Assembly (NCBI RefSeq): GCF_030272615.1
Contig: NC_081414.1
Location: forward strand, 769,492,153 to 769,556,152
Reading direction: 5' to 3'
Length of the DNA: 64,000 bases
Source: Cryptomeria japonica
Taxonomy: Eukaryota > Streptophyta > Pinopsida > Cupressales > Cupressaceae
This document shows positions 24,400-34,726 of this stretch, piece after piece. How positions within the stretch are numbered: the stretch's first letter is position 1; each line of letters begins with the position of its first letter. The notes beneath the pieces were generated by a model. It was not told the origin of the DNA. It saw only the letters and a list, made by a program, of their open reading frames with translations, and did not search any database. A program made the translations under genes and the position numbers.

Positions 24400-25050
24400 T
24401 TAAAGGGGCAACACCCCTAATTCACCTCTTAAATAGGTAAATGTAGCCTTCGATAGAGGCTTGGTGAATATATCTACTAACTGCTCCTTATTGGAAACAT
24501 GTTCTAATACAACCTCTTTGTTCTGAACTTTCTCTCTCAATAAATGATACTTGAGCTCGAAGTTCTTGGTTCTAGCATGCAATACTGGATTATTGGAAAT
24601 ATTAATTGCACTTGTGTTGTCACAAAATATACTCACCAGTTCAGATACAGGGAATTTGAAACCACTTAATACATTCTTCATCCAAATTGTCTGAGTGTAG
24701 TTCATAAATGTTGATACATATTCTGCTTCTATTGTAGACTGAGAGATACAACTCTTCTTCTTACTCATCCATGAGACTAGTCTACCACCAAGAAAGAATG
24801 CACCACCGGTTGTGCTCTTTCGATTGTCCACATTACCAGCCCAATCAGCATCTGTAAATAATTTGAGATTAAAATCATTACTGTATGGATACCACAATCC
24901 ATAATCTATAGTTCCCTTCAGATATCTAAGAATTCGCTTGACTGCTACCAAGTGGGATTCTCTTAGACTTTTCTGGAAATGTGCAGCAATGCCCACTACA
25001 TGCATAATGTCAGGTCTATTGTGTACTATATAGTGCAACTTACCAATCAT
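24400..25050 (-). pseudogene. RNase H domain of copia C
   Basis: A 216-residue uninterrupted minus-strand frame holding the whole copia RNase H: HNRPDIMHVVG and RYLKGTIDYGLWY at the start, FTDADWAGNVDNRKSTTGG near 66, SWMSKKKSCISQSTIEAEY near 92, IFCDNTSAINISNNPVLH near 138, then DIFTKPLSKATF and the terminal GELGVLPL. The acidic residues of DAD, EAEY and CDN are present. It is the best kept part of C. A stop and frame change separate it from the RT fragment at 25103-25426, so it could not be made as part of Pol. Confidence 0.92.
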
Positions 25051-25102
25051 TGACTGGTATTAATTCTCATTTACCAATGCTGAGTCATCTTCTTTTGACA
25101 AT

Positions 25103-25980
25103 TTACAAACTGGTCATCATCGGTGTACCAACCGGTTTGCTGTCTTCCATGCCAAAGGTCTTCAACACCTCTTTCACATACCTGGACTGAGTGACAAAGA
25201 TACCATCTTTCATTTGTTGAATCTGTAGTCCAATGAAGAACTTAATCTCTCCGATTAGTGACATCTTAAATTCCTTCTTCATCTCATCTGCAAATGCATG
25301 GCTCATCTTGTCATCTCCACCAAAAATTATTTCATCAACAAACACTTCACAGATCAGAATCTGATCTCCTTCTGACTTCAAATAGATATTTTTATCTTCA
25401 CTTGTTCTTTCAAATCCAATCTTCACAAGATGGGAGTGTAAACATTTATACCATGCTCTAGGTACTTACTTCAATCCATACAAGGCTTTATGTATCCTAC
25501 ACACCATATCACTATCTTTAGATAGGGCAAACCCATCTGGTTTCTCTATATACACTTCCTCTTCAAGTATTCTATTCAGGAATGTATATTTCACATCCAT
25601 TTGATACAATTTGAATCCCTTAAGGCTACATATGCAAGAAGCATTTGAACTCCTTCCAATCTAACCACTGGAGCAAAGATTTCTCCATAGTCTTCTCCTT
25701 CTTCTTGAGCATATCCCTTACATACCAATCTTGCTTTGTTTCTTACCACTGTGCCATCTTCATTCAGCTTGTTTCTACAAACCCATTTGGTGCCAATAAC
25801 ATTTTTATGCTCAGGTTTGGGTACCAAAGACCATGTAACATTCTTTTATATCTGGTCAAGTTCCTCTTCGATAGCCTTAATCCAGTCTTCATCTTTGTGT
25901 GCCTCTTTAAATATTTTAGGCTCAAATTCAGAAATCATGCAAGAATTTTCTCTGACCTTTCTTCTTGTAAAAATTCCTGC
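25103..25980 (-). pseudogene. Reverse transcriptase of copia C
   Basis: N-terminal part in 25980-25591 ([33 protein letters not shown]) with stops, C-terminal part in 25426-25103. The catalytic box reads FVDEIIF, where the family has VDD, so the second catalytic Asp is Glu. Downstream [20 protein letters not shown] and KPVGTPM are conserved. Frames are offset by indels near 25430-25600. No active RT. Confidence 0.88.
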
Positions 25981-26239
25981 ATCCTTATCTCCTGTGATCT
26001 GCTTTGGATCATGATGTAGCTTTACATACCTAGGAATGATCTTAACTGATTCCTCTTGCTTTTCTTCTTCATCCTCATCTTCATCAGCATCTACTGGTGT
26101 AGGAGCACTATTACTGGTACTTAGTTGTTTTGCAATCGATTCCCAGAAGGTTACATCTGGTTCATCTACCGCTCGCTCACTGCTAGTTTCCTTAGGTTTC
26201 TCAGAGGTTTCATCAACTCTAACATTGATACTTTCAACA

Positions 26240-27081
26240 ATTCTTTGAGTCTTATTGTTAAAACACTTAAGATCTTTTCTCTTGGTGGAATACCCTAGGA
26301 ATATTCCCTCATCACATTTTGCATCAAACTTGCTCTAGTGTTCACTCCTCTTGATATAAAATTTGCTACCAAACACTCTAAAGTAGCTTACTATAGGAGT
26401 CTTACCGATCTAGTACTCATAAGGAGTTTTATCCTTACCTTTCTTGATGAGTACCCAGTTCATAGTGTAGACTGCACTGCTCACTGCTTCTCTCCAAAAA
26501 GTGTGAGCAACCTTCCCTTGAATCAACATCATTCTGGTTGCTTCAACTACAATTTGGTTGTTCCTTTTTGCTAGGCCATTCTATTGTGGAGTCCGAGGGG
26601 CAGACAGTTGCCTCTTGATGTCGTTCTCTTCATAGTACTTATTGAATTCTCTAGAAGTGAAATCACCTCCTTGGTCGGTTCTAAGGCATTTGATCCTCTT
26701 ACCACTTTCCTTTTCAACTAGTGCTCTGGAGGATTTGAACTTTCCAAAAGCTTCAAACTTGTCTTTCAAGAATGTGACCCACATCATTCTTGAGCAATCA
26801 TCAGTAAGAATCATAAAGTACCTATCTCCCTGAACACTCCTAGTTTTCATAGGACCACACAAATCAATATGCATAAGATCAATTAAAATACCTGTTGTGA
26901 AATATTTACCTTTGAAGGTTGAGGAAGACATTTTCTCTAGTTGACATTCTCTGCACAAAGGATTCTCCGGTTTGTTCAACACAGGCAATCCTCTAACTGG
27001 CTTGATCTTACTAGCCTTCACAATATTATCAAAATTTACATGGCTCCTATGCCATATCCAACTATCATCAAACTTAGCCAT
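26240..27081 (-). pseudogene. Integrase of copia C
   Basis: The frame 27081-26581 contains the pre-integrase CRECQLEK motif, HIDLCGPM (first Asp), TDDCSRMMW, CLRTDQGGDF (second Asp) and TPQ followed by a stop where the family has another Gln (CAG to TAG). Just beyond, the catalytic Glu of the GxxER motif is Lys (GLAKRNN, about 26557-26577). One Cys/His region is short by two residues near WHRSHVNF. Distal motifs (YEY…, KTP) are readable at 26240-26480 with breaks. Not functional. Confidence 0.88.
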
Positions 27082-27129
27082 TAGACATTGACTGATATTT
27101 GTATTTAACTGAAGTAAGTTACCTTTGGT

Positions 27130-27440
27130 CTACATATCGGTGGCCATCAGTTCACCACTCTTTCCTTTTATTTTGCACACTCCATCTTTAAATTCCAAAG
27201 TGAGTCCTTTATCATTCAGCTGAGCAACACTCAAAAGGTTACACCTGAGACCTTCTACCCAATACACATTATCAGTACTACTTTTTCCATTTAGAGAGAT
27301 GGACCCTTTGCCTTTTACCATACATGGTGCATCATTACCAAATCAAACTACACCTCCATCATACTCTTCTAGAGATAGAAAATTTCTCCGGTCACCAGTC
27401 ATGTGGTGAGAACAACCACTGTCAATAATCTACTCATTAG
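27130..27440 (-). pseudogene. Protease of copia C
   Basis: Reads a stop in place of the Trp that precedes IIDSGCSHHMTGD, so the D-S-G active site itself is intact. Then MVKGKGSISLNGKS, YWVEGLRCNLLSVAQL and the start of the pre-integrase spacer to 27130. A second stop lies just before FGNDAPC. It links the gag frame to integrase. Confidence 0.82.
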
Positions 27441-28467
27441 AATCATCAAAGTGGGAGACAAGAGCCTTCTTGTCTGACAGATCTTCCTTAACAACTACAA
27501 ATACTATGTCTTCGCTTTCTTCATCTTCTGATTCATCATCAGTGACACCTTCATCAACTGCAACAAGATAGTTTCTCCTATTTCCTCCTTTGAACTTTTT
27601 AAACTTCTCTGGTTTATCCTTATTATCACTATTAGGACAATTGACAACAATGTGTCCTATCCTATTGCAAGAAAAGAATTTCAGAGGGAGCTTACCTCTG
27701 TATTTTCCAGTTCCCTTAGGAAGTCTCTTGGCCAGAAGAGCTTCAAATTCCATCAAGATCTCCTCATCATCCATATCTCTGCTTTGTCTAGGTTCACAGC
27801 TGGTACTAGTTTCTTTACCCTTTCTAGATAGTGCAATAGATGCTTTAAAGGCTGAATCAGTCTTCTGAACACTGCCGTCATAATTGTTTAGCTCATATAC
27901 AGTCAACTTAGTAATGATGGAATCAAGGGATACCTTTGTCTTGTCAATAGATCTCATCTCCTGAATAGCGGCAACCCATATTGCATAGACCAATAATAAG
28001 GATCTCAAAACTTTGCTAACAATGGTGGAATCATCCATTGTACCTCCTGCACTCTTGATGTCTCCAACAACAGTTTTAATCCTTATCCCATATTGTTTAA
28101 TGGTCTCTCCTTCAACCATTTGCATGTCTTCAAACTTTCCTCTAAGGCATTCTTCCTTAGCTTGCTTTAGATGCTCATAACCACCATAGATAGATTCTAG
28201 TATATCCCATACATCTTTGGGATTGTCTTTTTCCTCAACATCTATAAACTCAACATCAGATAGACTGCTGATAAGAGCTTCCACGACTTTCCCATTCTCC
28301 TGAATTTCTCTTCTTTGATCATCGGTGAGAGTACCGGTAGGGACAACATAAGTATTCTCAACATAGTTCCAGTGTTGAGCACCCATGCTTTTAACATATA
28401 TCTTCATTTTGTCCTTCCATATCTTAAAGTTATCTATGTTGAACTTAGGACCTTCCCTCTTCATCAT
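27430..28467 (-). CDS. Gag polyprotein of copia C (UBN2-type)
   Basis: 345 codons without interruption, the longest intact frame in the window. The N-terminal half matches copia gag of the UBN2/DUF4219 type: FKIWKDKMKIYVKS near 14, KDVWDILESIYGG near 86, LRGKFEDMQMVEGETIKQY near 108 and SKVLRSLL near 150. A zinc-knuckle region near 265 reads FFSCNRIGHIVVNC; the first Cys of CX2CX4HX4C is Phe. An acidic C-terminus follows. The start, 15 codons downstream of the LTR side, is MMKREGPKFN, close to the primer site (28526-28536), as expected. Family role: particle assembly and RNA packaging. Intactness is notable, but the rest of Pol is dead. Confidence 0.85.
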   Translation of the reverse strand: MMKREGPKFNIDNFKIWKDKMKIYVKSMGAQHWNYVENTYVVPTGTLTDDQRREIQENGKVVEALISSLSDVEFIDVEEKDNPKDVWDILESIYGGYEHLKQAKEECLRGKFEDMQMVEGETIKQYGIRIKTVVGDIKSAGGTMDDSTIVSKVLRSLLLVYAIWVAAIQEMRSIDKTKVSLDSIITKLTVYELNNYDGSVQKTDSAFKASIALSRKGKETSTSCEPRQSRDMDDEEILMEFEALLAKRLPKGTGKYRGKLPLKFFSCNRIGHIVVNCPNSDNKDKPEKFKKFKGGNRRNYLVAVDEGVTDDESEDEESEDIVFVVVKEDLSDKKALVSHFDDSNE

Positions 28468-28525
28468 TAGAATAGGATCTTTTCCTCAAGCAGTTAAGCT
28501 TATAACACAGAGGACTTGGAGGACA

Positions 28526-28536
28526 CTCTGATACCA
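28526..28536 (-). promoter_or_regulatory. Primer-binding site of copia C
   Basis: Minus strand TGGTATCAGAG, matching the initiator-Met tRNA 3' end complement, two bases inside the 5' LTR. Confidence 0.88.
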
Positions 28537-28538
28537 AT

Positions 28539-29996
28539 TGATGAATAATGATGAACAATAAATACTCAACAGATACTGAGAGGGGGGGTGAATTAGTATA
28601 GACAAAAACTTCTTTAACAACTTAAACTGCAAAGACTACACTAACTGGTAAACAACATCACTGATCTAAATCAGGGCACTACTGGTAAAACATAGTGAGA
28701 CTATGAAAGACATAAACCGGTAACACTTAGATCTTCACAACACCTAATATCTCATTTTCACTTCACCCATATGCTTAAACAAGTAATGCATCAGAAATAT
28801 AAAGACCACTAGATCAGCATGCTTTACTGCTTAACAAAAAACACTAATCATCACATGAAAAAACATCACACATGACACACTTATTTTTCACATGGAAACC
28901 CAACTGGGAAAAACTACGGTGGGGATGAATACCCACAAGTTGCTCCTGAACTCTTCTAAAGTCCACTCTGTTAGGAGCCTAATCTGGTTAAGGACTTTAC
29001 AATAGGTTCTGCTAGGAACCGATCCTGCTAGGGATCGCCCAGTTAAGGGATGGCTAAATACTTGGTTAGAGGTTAAAACCCTGTTAAAGGTTACCTTGTC
29101 AGAGGATTTAAAGAACTCAATGATTTTGAGTCACCCTATTAAAGCTACCTGGTGAAGGGATTTTCCAACTGCTGAAATGGTTAGAAGTCAATAGGTAATA
29201 AACTGATCTGATAACAGCACTTAATACCAAGGCAAATCCACTTTAGTTCCTTTACATCTATAATCACACTCTGCAGATCTCTACTCACTGCACCGGTCTA
29301 GCAAGAATCAAGTATCTTTTCACTTGGATACACATACAACATTTTCCAACAACTTCAAATGAGAATCATCATCGACCTTATAGACAACAATTAGGTCGGT
29401 GGCAAAAACCTAAAACCCTACGCATCTAGGTTAACAATATAGTCGGTCCAATCCTGACCATTCAAACACATTACATAGGGTGAAACAATCTTGAGCAAAT
29501 CTCAAGACGTTCTGCATCATTCACTCTTTGCCACTTCTAGAAGCTGATAACCCATCATGCACTCTCCACCATTTACTAAGACTTTGTACATTCTTGAGGT
29601 AGATAGAATCAATCTTCTTCATGCAAGATCCTCAAGGAAATCCTTCATGCGCACAAGGCTGACATGGCAACATGATCTGATCTTCATTTCAATGCTAACT
29701 CATCACAGGATGTCATCAATCAAATCACATAGACTTGGAATGCATCAACCGGGAAACCCTGAAGCTGGGACTACCAACCGGTAGTCATATCAAATGAAAC
29801 CCTGATATAAACTTTGCATATACCGGTTCACATTCCAACATACTGGTTCACCTTTTCACATATACCGGTTCACATCATCATACCGGTTCACTTGCCAATT
29901 TTCTTACTTCAATATACTGGTTCACACTTCAACATATTGACATCAATGACAACATACAATATCATCATTTCATCCAAATTTGCACATATGCCAACA
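28539..29996 (-). repeat. 5' LTR of copia C
   Basis: 1458 bp with TG…CA ends. On the minus strand it starts TGTTGGCATATGTG. Near that end are five copies of an ACYGGTTCAC motif (29821, 29841, 29863, 29881, 29915). The hairpin module is at 28892-28918, and the CACCCCCCC block near 28584-28592. Confidence 0.88.
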
Positions 29997-31652
29997 GGAA
30001 GTAACTACTACAGAGACAAAAAAGTGAGCAAGGAGGCCATTGAAAGATATCCTGAAACTGAAAAGGAGAAAAATGCCTGGTGAAGCTAAGTAAAACTTAC
30101 TATCCCCCTAGGGCTTTTGTTAGACCATGGAGGGAGGTCCTTTTTGTTATAATACACTATATTACTTTGGATGGTAGATTCACTAAAGTGTATGGCTACC
30201 ATTTTATTTTGCTGAATCATTTTAGGCATGACGAGAAAGTGAACATTCCATATTTTCTGTTATGTTCTATGAATGCCACCATTAAGGCCTATAAAGAGAA
30301 CCCTATGGGTGACACTGCCATACATCAAGGCTTAATGGTTCTTATTTATGACCACCTCAAGGCTAACCAAATAGCCCGCCCTCAACCCTCTATTTCTGAG
30401 TATGAAGAGGAAGGGTCAGACTCTATTTTTTCTTTGGATGAGGGTTCTGACATTGATTCAATGAGCGAGTCTGAGGAGAATATGGATGACTCAGAAGCTA
30501 AAGTAGGTAAGAAGAGGAAACATTTGAAAACTAGGCCTTCGTCCTTGAAGGGCAATAAATCTAAAGGCAAAATTCTCCAGATTAGCTCCTCGAAGGAGGG
30601 GGAGGTCTCTGAAGATTCTGAGAAGGAGAAACCCCAGGGTTCTCTGAAAAAGAAAACTAAAGTCCATATTCAGACCAGAAACAAACAAAAGAGAAAGGAT
30701 GAGAAACTGAAGGAGCTGGAGGAACAAAAGCAGAAAAAGATTTCGGAAGCTGACCAGAACTTGGAGGAGGTGACCACTAGGGAAGTTCATATGGCTGAAG
30801 ATAAAGTCACTATTGGTGACACCCCAAATAAGGAATAGGACAACTCTGGTAAGATAGATCCCTCCTCAAACCCTCCTCCTGAGGGTATGAAAGGTTTTAT
30901 GGACACCATGGAATGGTTAATCACCAATTACAAGAAAGTTGTGGAGGACAACAAGAAGCTCTGCCACAGAATCTAGATTCTAGAAACTATCAACACTGGT
31001 GAAGGGAAGACTAAGGCAGATTATATGGAGGATTTGACCAAAACTGTTGCTAAAGCTGAAAATATAAGAGACTCCTTCAACCCCAAATTTGAGCAAATCG
31101 AGAAAGACCTGATTGAGAGGAAAGAAAATGCTAATGCTATGGATCAAACAATGTCAAAAACTATCAGTAAAGTCAGCAAAATTGAGGAATGTCTCAAAAG
31201 TATCACAGAGAAAAGCTTAAACATTCTAAAGGTCTTTGCTAGTAATACCAAAACCCTCATCAGCAAATTGGATGAGGAGAAGGACACCCTGGAAATTGCC
31301 CCTGACACTGAAGGCATAGGAGATGTTCAAGAACCCAGAACAAGAACCAGAGGTACAAAGAAGGAGAAGAAGCCAAATAAGGACTTGGATAAACTCAAAG
31401 TTGTTGCGGCCAACTACGACCAGCTGGTGATTAAGGCAGAGGACCTCCTGAAGACTCTATAACTGTGTTGTGTTTTCCTGGTTTGTTTTGTTTTGTTATT
31501 TCTATCTTTTGTTGTCCTTTCTATTTACTGGCTTTATTACCAGTCGTTTTGTAATCCGTTTTTTATATGGTTTGGATACTCTATGATGATCTTTTTTAAT
31601 CTCCTATGTTAAAGGTTTCGGGTCCTGAAAACCTGTTTTCCCTATTAATTAG
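29997..31652 (+). pseudogene. ORF1-like or gag-like coding region and 3' tail within the LINE insertion
   Basis: The frame 30080-30838 starts GTG and is open further upstream only to 30061. Its first 100 residues are globular (PRAFVRPWREVLFVIIHY, then LNHFRHDEKVNIPYFLL); the rest is acidic and Lys-rich. The frame 31025-31462 is a coiled coil (TVAKAENIRDSFNPKFEQIE). A stop at 30836 and one near 30976 separate them, in the same frame. After 31462 a T-rich stretch ends in a possible AGGTTT…AAACCT hairpin and CCCTATTAATTAG before the duplication. The N-terminal part resembles the second protein of element A in outline. It could be a LINE ORF1 or a captured fragment; I cannot decide. Confidence 0.5.
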
Positions 31653-31668
31653 AACAATGGTATGGTGA
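31653..31668. repeat. Right copy of the LINE target-site duplication
   Basis: AACAATGGTATGGTGA, identical to 22296-22311. Confidence 0.85.
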
Positions 31669-32212
31669 TTTGTTTTGGTGTGTTTAAGCATAGTTCATGT
31701 GCGCACTTTTCTTATAGACAATCTAATAGCTCATTGAGATAGAAACAAAGTATTCAGCAAAGCGAAGACAGTTAGAGATTCAGTGCTTAATCGGAACTCA
31801 TTCTTGCATATTCAGATGCTACTTGAGGGTTCATTTCATTATAATCAAATTGTAAGTCAGTGAGACTTCCTTGAAGGTTATAGCCTTCCAGCCAATTGTA
31901 ATTGAGAAGTAAGATCTAGGCAATGAGCCTAAATGCAAGTGCATTCCCATATATGTAATATTTATGTACTCCTGGCAATAGTATATGAATATTGTGGGTT
32001 CCAACCCCATCATGGTTTTTTCCCTTTCTGGGTTTCCACGTAAAAATTCCGGTGTTGTGGATTTGTGGATTCTTTGTTGCATGTTTATGTTATTTTATGT
32101 TATTCATTGTTAACTAGAGGATAAAGAATTAGTTTGTGGATTTGAATTCCGGTAGATCACTAATTCACACCCCCCCCCCCCCCCCCCCTCTCAGTGATCC
32201 TTGATTCTAACA
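31669..32212 (+). repeat. 3' LTR of element A, right part
   Basis: Continues the 3' LTR after the insertion and matches 16205-16734. It contains the hairpin module (32012-32039) and a run of about 19 C at 32170-32188 inside the terminal CACCCCC…CTCTCAGTGATCC block. Ends CTAACA. Confidence 0.85.
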
Positions 32213-32739
32213 AAAAACAACCCTTCTCCCTACACTAGTATACATTTCCCTACATCTCAAGAGACAAGACCTATCCATATTGACAATCAAGAAAAACAAG
32301 CTACAATAATATTTTGGAGACTAAATAATGGTAAAAATGTTACTTTTCCTTTTATAATCTATATATCAATAATTATAAGAACAAATATGGTAATGTGTAT
32401 TGTCTTTTTTATCATAATTATTCTCAATTTTGGGGAAATTGTAAATATTTAAGAAATTTGTTCAAGATCAATATGATAGAGCTCATATTACTCTTACCAT
32501 TGCTCTTATGATTTTTCTTGATATAAAAGAAATGCATGAGCAATCCCTTCACCCTATTATGTTGCTCCTCACTATGTGACATTGATAGTTTACCTTATTT
32601 GGGGGCTCTTTGTCATGTGTGGTGGTAAAAAATTAATTACAATCATACTTGGACAACAACATAATGGTTTTTTTTTTAATCTCAATGCTTGGGGGGCAAG
32701 AATAGCATTTCAATCCTCTCTTTTTCCTTTTATGCAAGG
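32213..32739. other. Unassigned AT-rich sequence right of element A
   Basis: A plus-strand frame of 83 codons (32201-32452) overlaps the LTR end and is hydrophobic by composition only. I see no gene, LTR edge or repeat here. Confidence 0.4.
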
Positions 32740-32997
32740 AAGCTAAGTAGCAGAAAAACTTCCTACACTAACCTTGGGAGGAGGATAATGCAAAAACTTT
32801 TACAGATCGTCACAACAATTATAGAAACTTAACAAAAATAGACATAATAGCATGCATACCAAAACACAATGATTTACATGTGAAAAACCCTTTCGAGAGA
32901 AAAAACCCACACTCCAAAAGCCACCCAATGTGTTATTCAAAAATCAATAATGGATTACTATATACTTGCAGATTAAGCTCTTCACAAGAGTACCACC
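32740..32997 (-). repeat. Old copia-like LTR K, left part
   Basis: Continuous with 44509-45148 once element D is removed. On the minus strand it has a module of the same kind as the other copia LTRs (GTGTGGGTTTTTTC…GGGTTTTTCAC, about 32878-32917). The left edge is uncertain. Confidence 0.55.
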
Positions 32998-33755
32998 TGT
33001 ATATGGTGAAAATGGATAACAACAATGATGAAAGACTAAATGAATTCAACCACAAAACCTTAGCCTAACAACAAAAAGATCCACCATAACATATGAAGAT
33101 TACCTAAGACAATGCAAATCAAATGAAATCACAAAGATTATACCATCACATGTCCAATAGGGTTTGGATCTCCATTCTTCCTATCTCCATTGATCTTGCT
33201 TGATATATTTGCTCTCAGATTTTATACGTGCACAAGGGCTCAACAAAGAATGGAAATGTGGTTGCAAGTAGGATCACATATGAAAGTGCAAAAGCGTGGT
33301 GTCTTGAGTCGTAAGCGGGGCTGAATGCATAGTGAGGGTTTGATAATGAAGGAAGCATCTCCTTATGTAGAAGACACTATAAGAAATGAAGGGATAAGAT
33401 TGAGAGGTGTAAAAGAGGTCGGCTATGATTAGAGGGTAGGTAAAGAAAATAATAAAATAATGAGAGGGTAAGTAGTGTATGAATTAAGAGATGAATGACA
33501 TGTGTCATGGGTAGAAAAGGCTAATGAATTAATTAAATAAATAAAGGTTCATTTAATTAATAGAGGAAGTGGGATCAATTAAATAAATAAGATATTTATT
33601 TATGAATTTATTTAAATGAGAAATAAGGCTAGAAGAGGATAAATGAATTAATTAAATAAATAAAGATATATTTAATTAATAGAAGAATTAGGCTAAAATA
33701 ATTAAATAAATAAAGATATTTATTTAATTAGACATGACAATTTTAGGTGTCTACA
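32998..33755 (-). repeat. 3' LTR of gypsy D
   Basis: 758 bp. On the minus strand it starts TGTAGACACC and ends at TGTATATGG on the plus side. Nearly the same as the right LTR except for a missing block of some 30 bp near 33600 (TTTAAGAAAAGG… in the other copy). Rich in AATTAATTAAATAAATAAAG words. Confidence 0.9.
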
Positions 33756-33775
33756 TTTTGCCCCTCTTTGAGACA
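33756..33775 (-). promoter_or_regulatory. Polypurine tract of gypsy D
   Basis: Minus strand TCTCAAAGAGGGGCAAAA directly before the LTR start. Confidence 0.75.
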
Positions 33776-34244
33776 ATGCAGCTTGTCGCGTTGTTTCAAA
33801 GAAGATAATATGAACTGATACAAAGTTACCCCAAGATGGGAATGATACGCCCTCTCGAGAGATTGGATGAAAATGTCTGAAAAGATCGCAGACAATCTCT
33901 CGATAAGAAAGAAAAGGCAGAAATGGACTAACCGGATAGGATAGAGTGACAGAGTCACGGGATAATGAAGACTGACTTAGGAAATGAGGGCTAGGGCTAG
34001 GGCTATCTATTAAATAGACCACGAGGGGAATACATCCTCATTGTCATCCACACATCCAAGAGATCAGAGTACAGAGAGAGAATAGAGCAGCAGCAGTCAG
34101 CTGATGGCATTGGTGCATAGATTTGATCGCGTTTGCCGATTTTAGAGGCTAGCAGAGGCAAGAGAGCCAGTTAGTAATTCAAAATCTCCTTGTACTTTGT
34201 TGCAATAAATGCATTTTAGGTATTTCAAACAAGGTAAAATAACG
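33776..34244 (+). other. Leader between D's 3' LTR and repeat arrays
   Basis: No supported coding frame. By position it corresponds to the region that carries PMD exon 1 in E (8326-8403), but no clear exon 1 counterpart is readable. A possible donor splice site AAG/GTAAAA lies near 34230. Confidence 0.35.
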
Positions 34245-34625
34245 TTGAGGTGCGTCTATGTTGGTGCCAGGCATGTCTAGGTTATCTAGGCGCGTCTGTG
34301 TTTGTGCCAGGTGCATCTATGAATGAAAAGGCGTCTATGTCAAATGTGAGCGCGTCTGCATTGTGCAGGCACGTTTGTGCTATGTGGGCACGTCTATGTA
34401 GAGCAGGTGCATTTGTGCACAGCATAGGCACGTCTGTGCAAAGCATAGACACGTCTATGTATTTCAGGCGCATCTATGCAGAGCAGGCGCGTTTGTGCAC
34501 AGCATAGGCACGTCTGTGCAGAGCATAGGCATGTCTATGTATTTCAAGCGCGTTTGTGCAGAGCAGGCACATTTATGCAATATGTAAGCACGTTTATGTC
34601 ATGAAGGTGCATTTATGTCTTCTAG
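34245..34625. repeat. Tandem array of ~20-bp GCRCGTYTRTG units
   Basis: At least 16 degenerate units of consensus AGGCRCGTYTRTG plus a variable tail. A three-unit higher-order period is visible (compare 34429-34500 with 34508-34575). Related motifs in the opposite orientation (CACAGACGC) occur at 41995-42170 and 43380-43620 in the same element. Confidence 0.85.
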
Positions 34626-34726
34626 GTCAAATCGACAGTTCTGTGATGAACATACGCTGTCCATTGGATAAGCTGCTGAGAGGATACACTCAAGTAGGTC
34701 TTCTAGGGAAGACTACGATAGATTGA

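Larger units (their letters stand above)
22312..31652 (+). mobile_element. L1-type LINE insertion, scrambled and interrupted by copia C
   Basis: Bounded by exact 16-bp duplications within the 3' LTR of A. The left segment (22312-23882) is an RT fragment, so the 5' end is truncated as usual for LINEs. The right segment (29997-31652) has a gag-like or ORF1-like reading region and a T-rich tail with the potential hairpin AGGTTT…AAACCT at about 31613-31634. That order (RT first, ORF1-like second) is the reverse of a normal LINE. No terminal poly-A is visible before the right duplication. Confidence 0.6.
15776..32212 (+). mobile_element. Non-autonomous LTR retroelement A (interrupted)
   Basis: Two related LTRs (15776-16734 and, split, 21883-22311 plus 31669-32212) flank an internal region with coiled-coil, CCHC knuckles and two further protein regions but no protease, RT or integrase that I can find. 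Removing the nested insertion gives about 7.1 kb. Flanks are GAAAA on the left and AAAAA on the right, a 4 of 5 match to a target duplication. A degraded primer site and a degraded polypurine tract are in the right places. I infer an element mobilised in trans by copia-type enzymes, because its LTR ends, primer site and G-rich 3' tracts are of the copia style of B, C and G. Confidence 0.75.

Noticed and set aside
30491-30790. Leu-rich minus-strand frame of 99 codons
   Set aside because: Complement of the charged region at 30400-30830; same artefact.
32201-32452. Small hydrophobic membrane protein
   Set aside because: Starts inside the LTR of A and is AT-rich; composition alone gives hydrophobic residues.
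34250-34507. Plus-strand frame of 85 codons
   Set aside because: Entirely inside the ~20-bp tandem array; open because the unit lacks stops, not because it codes.
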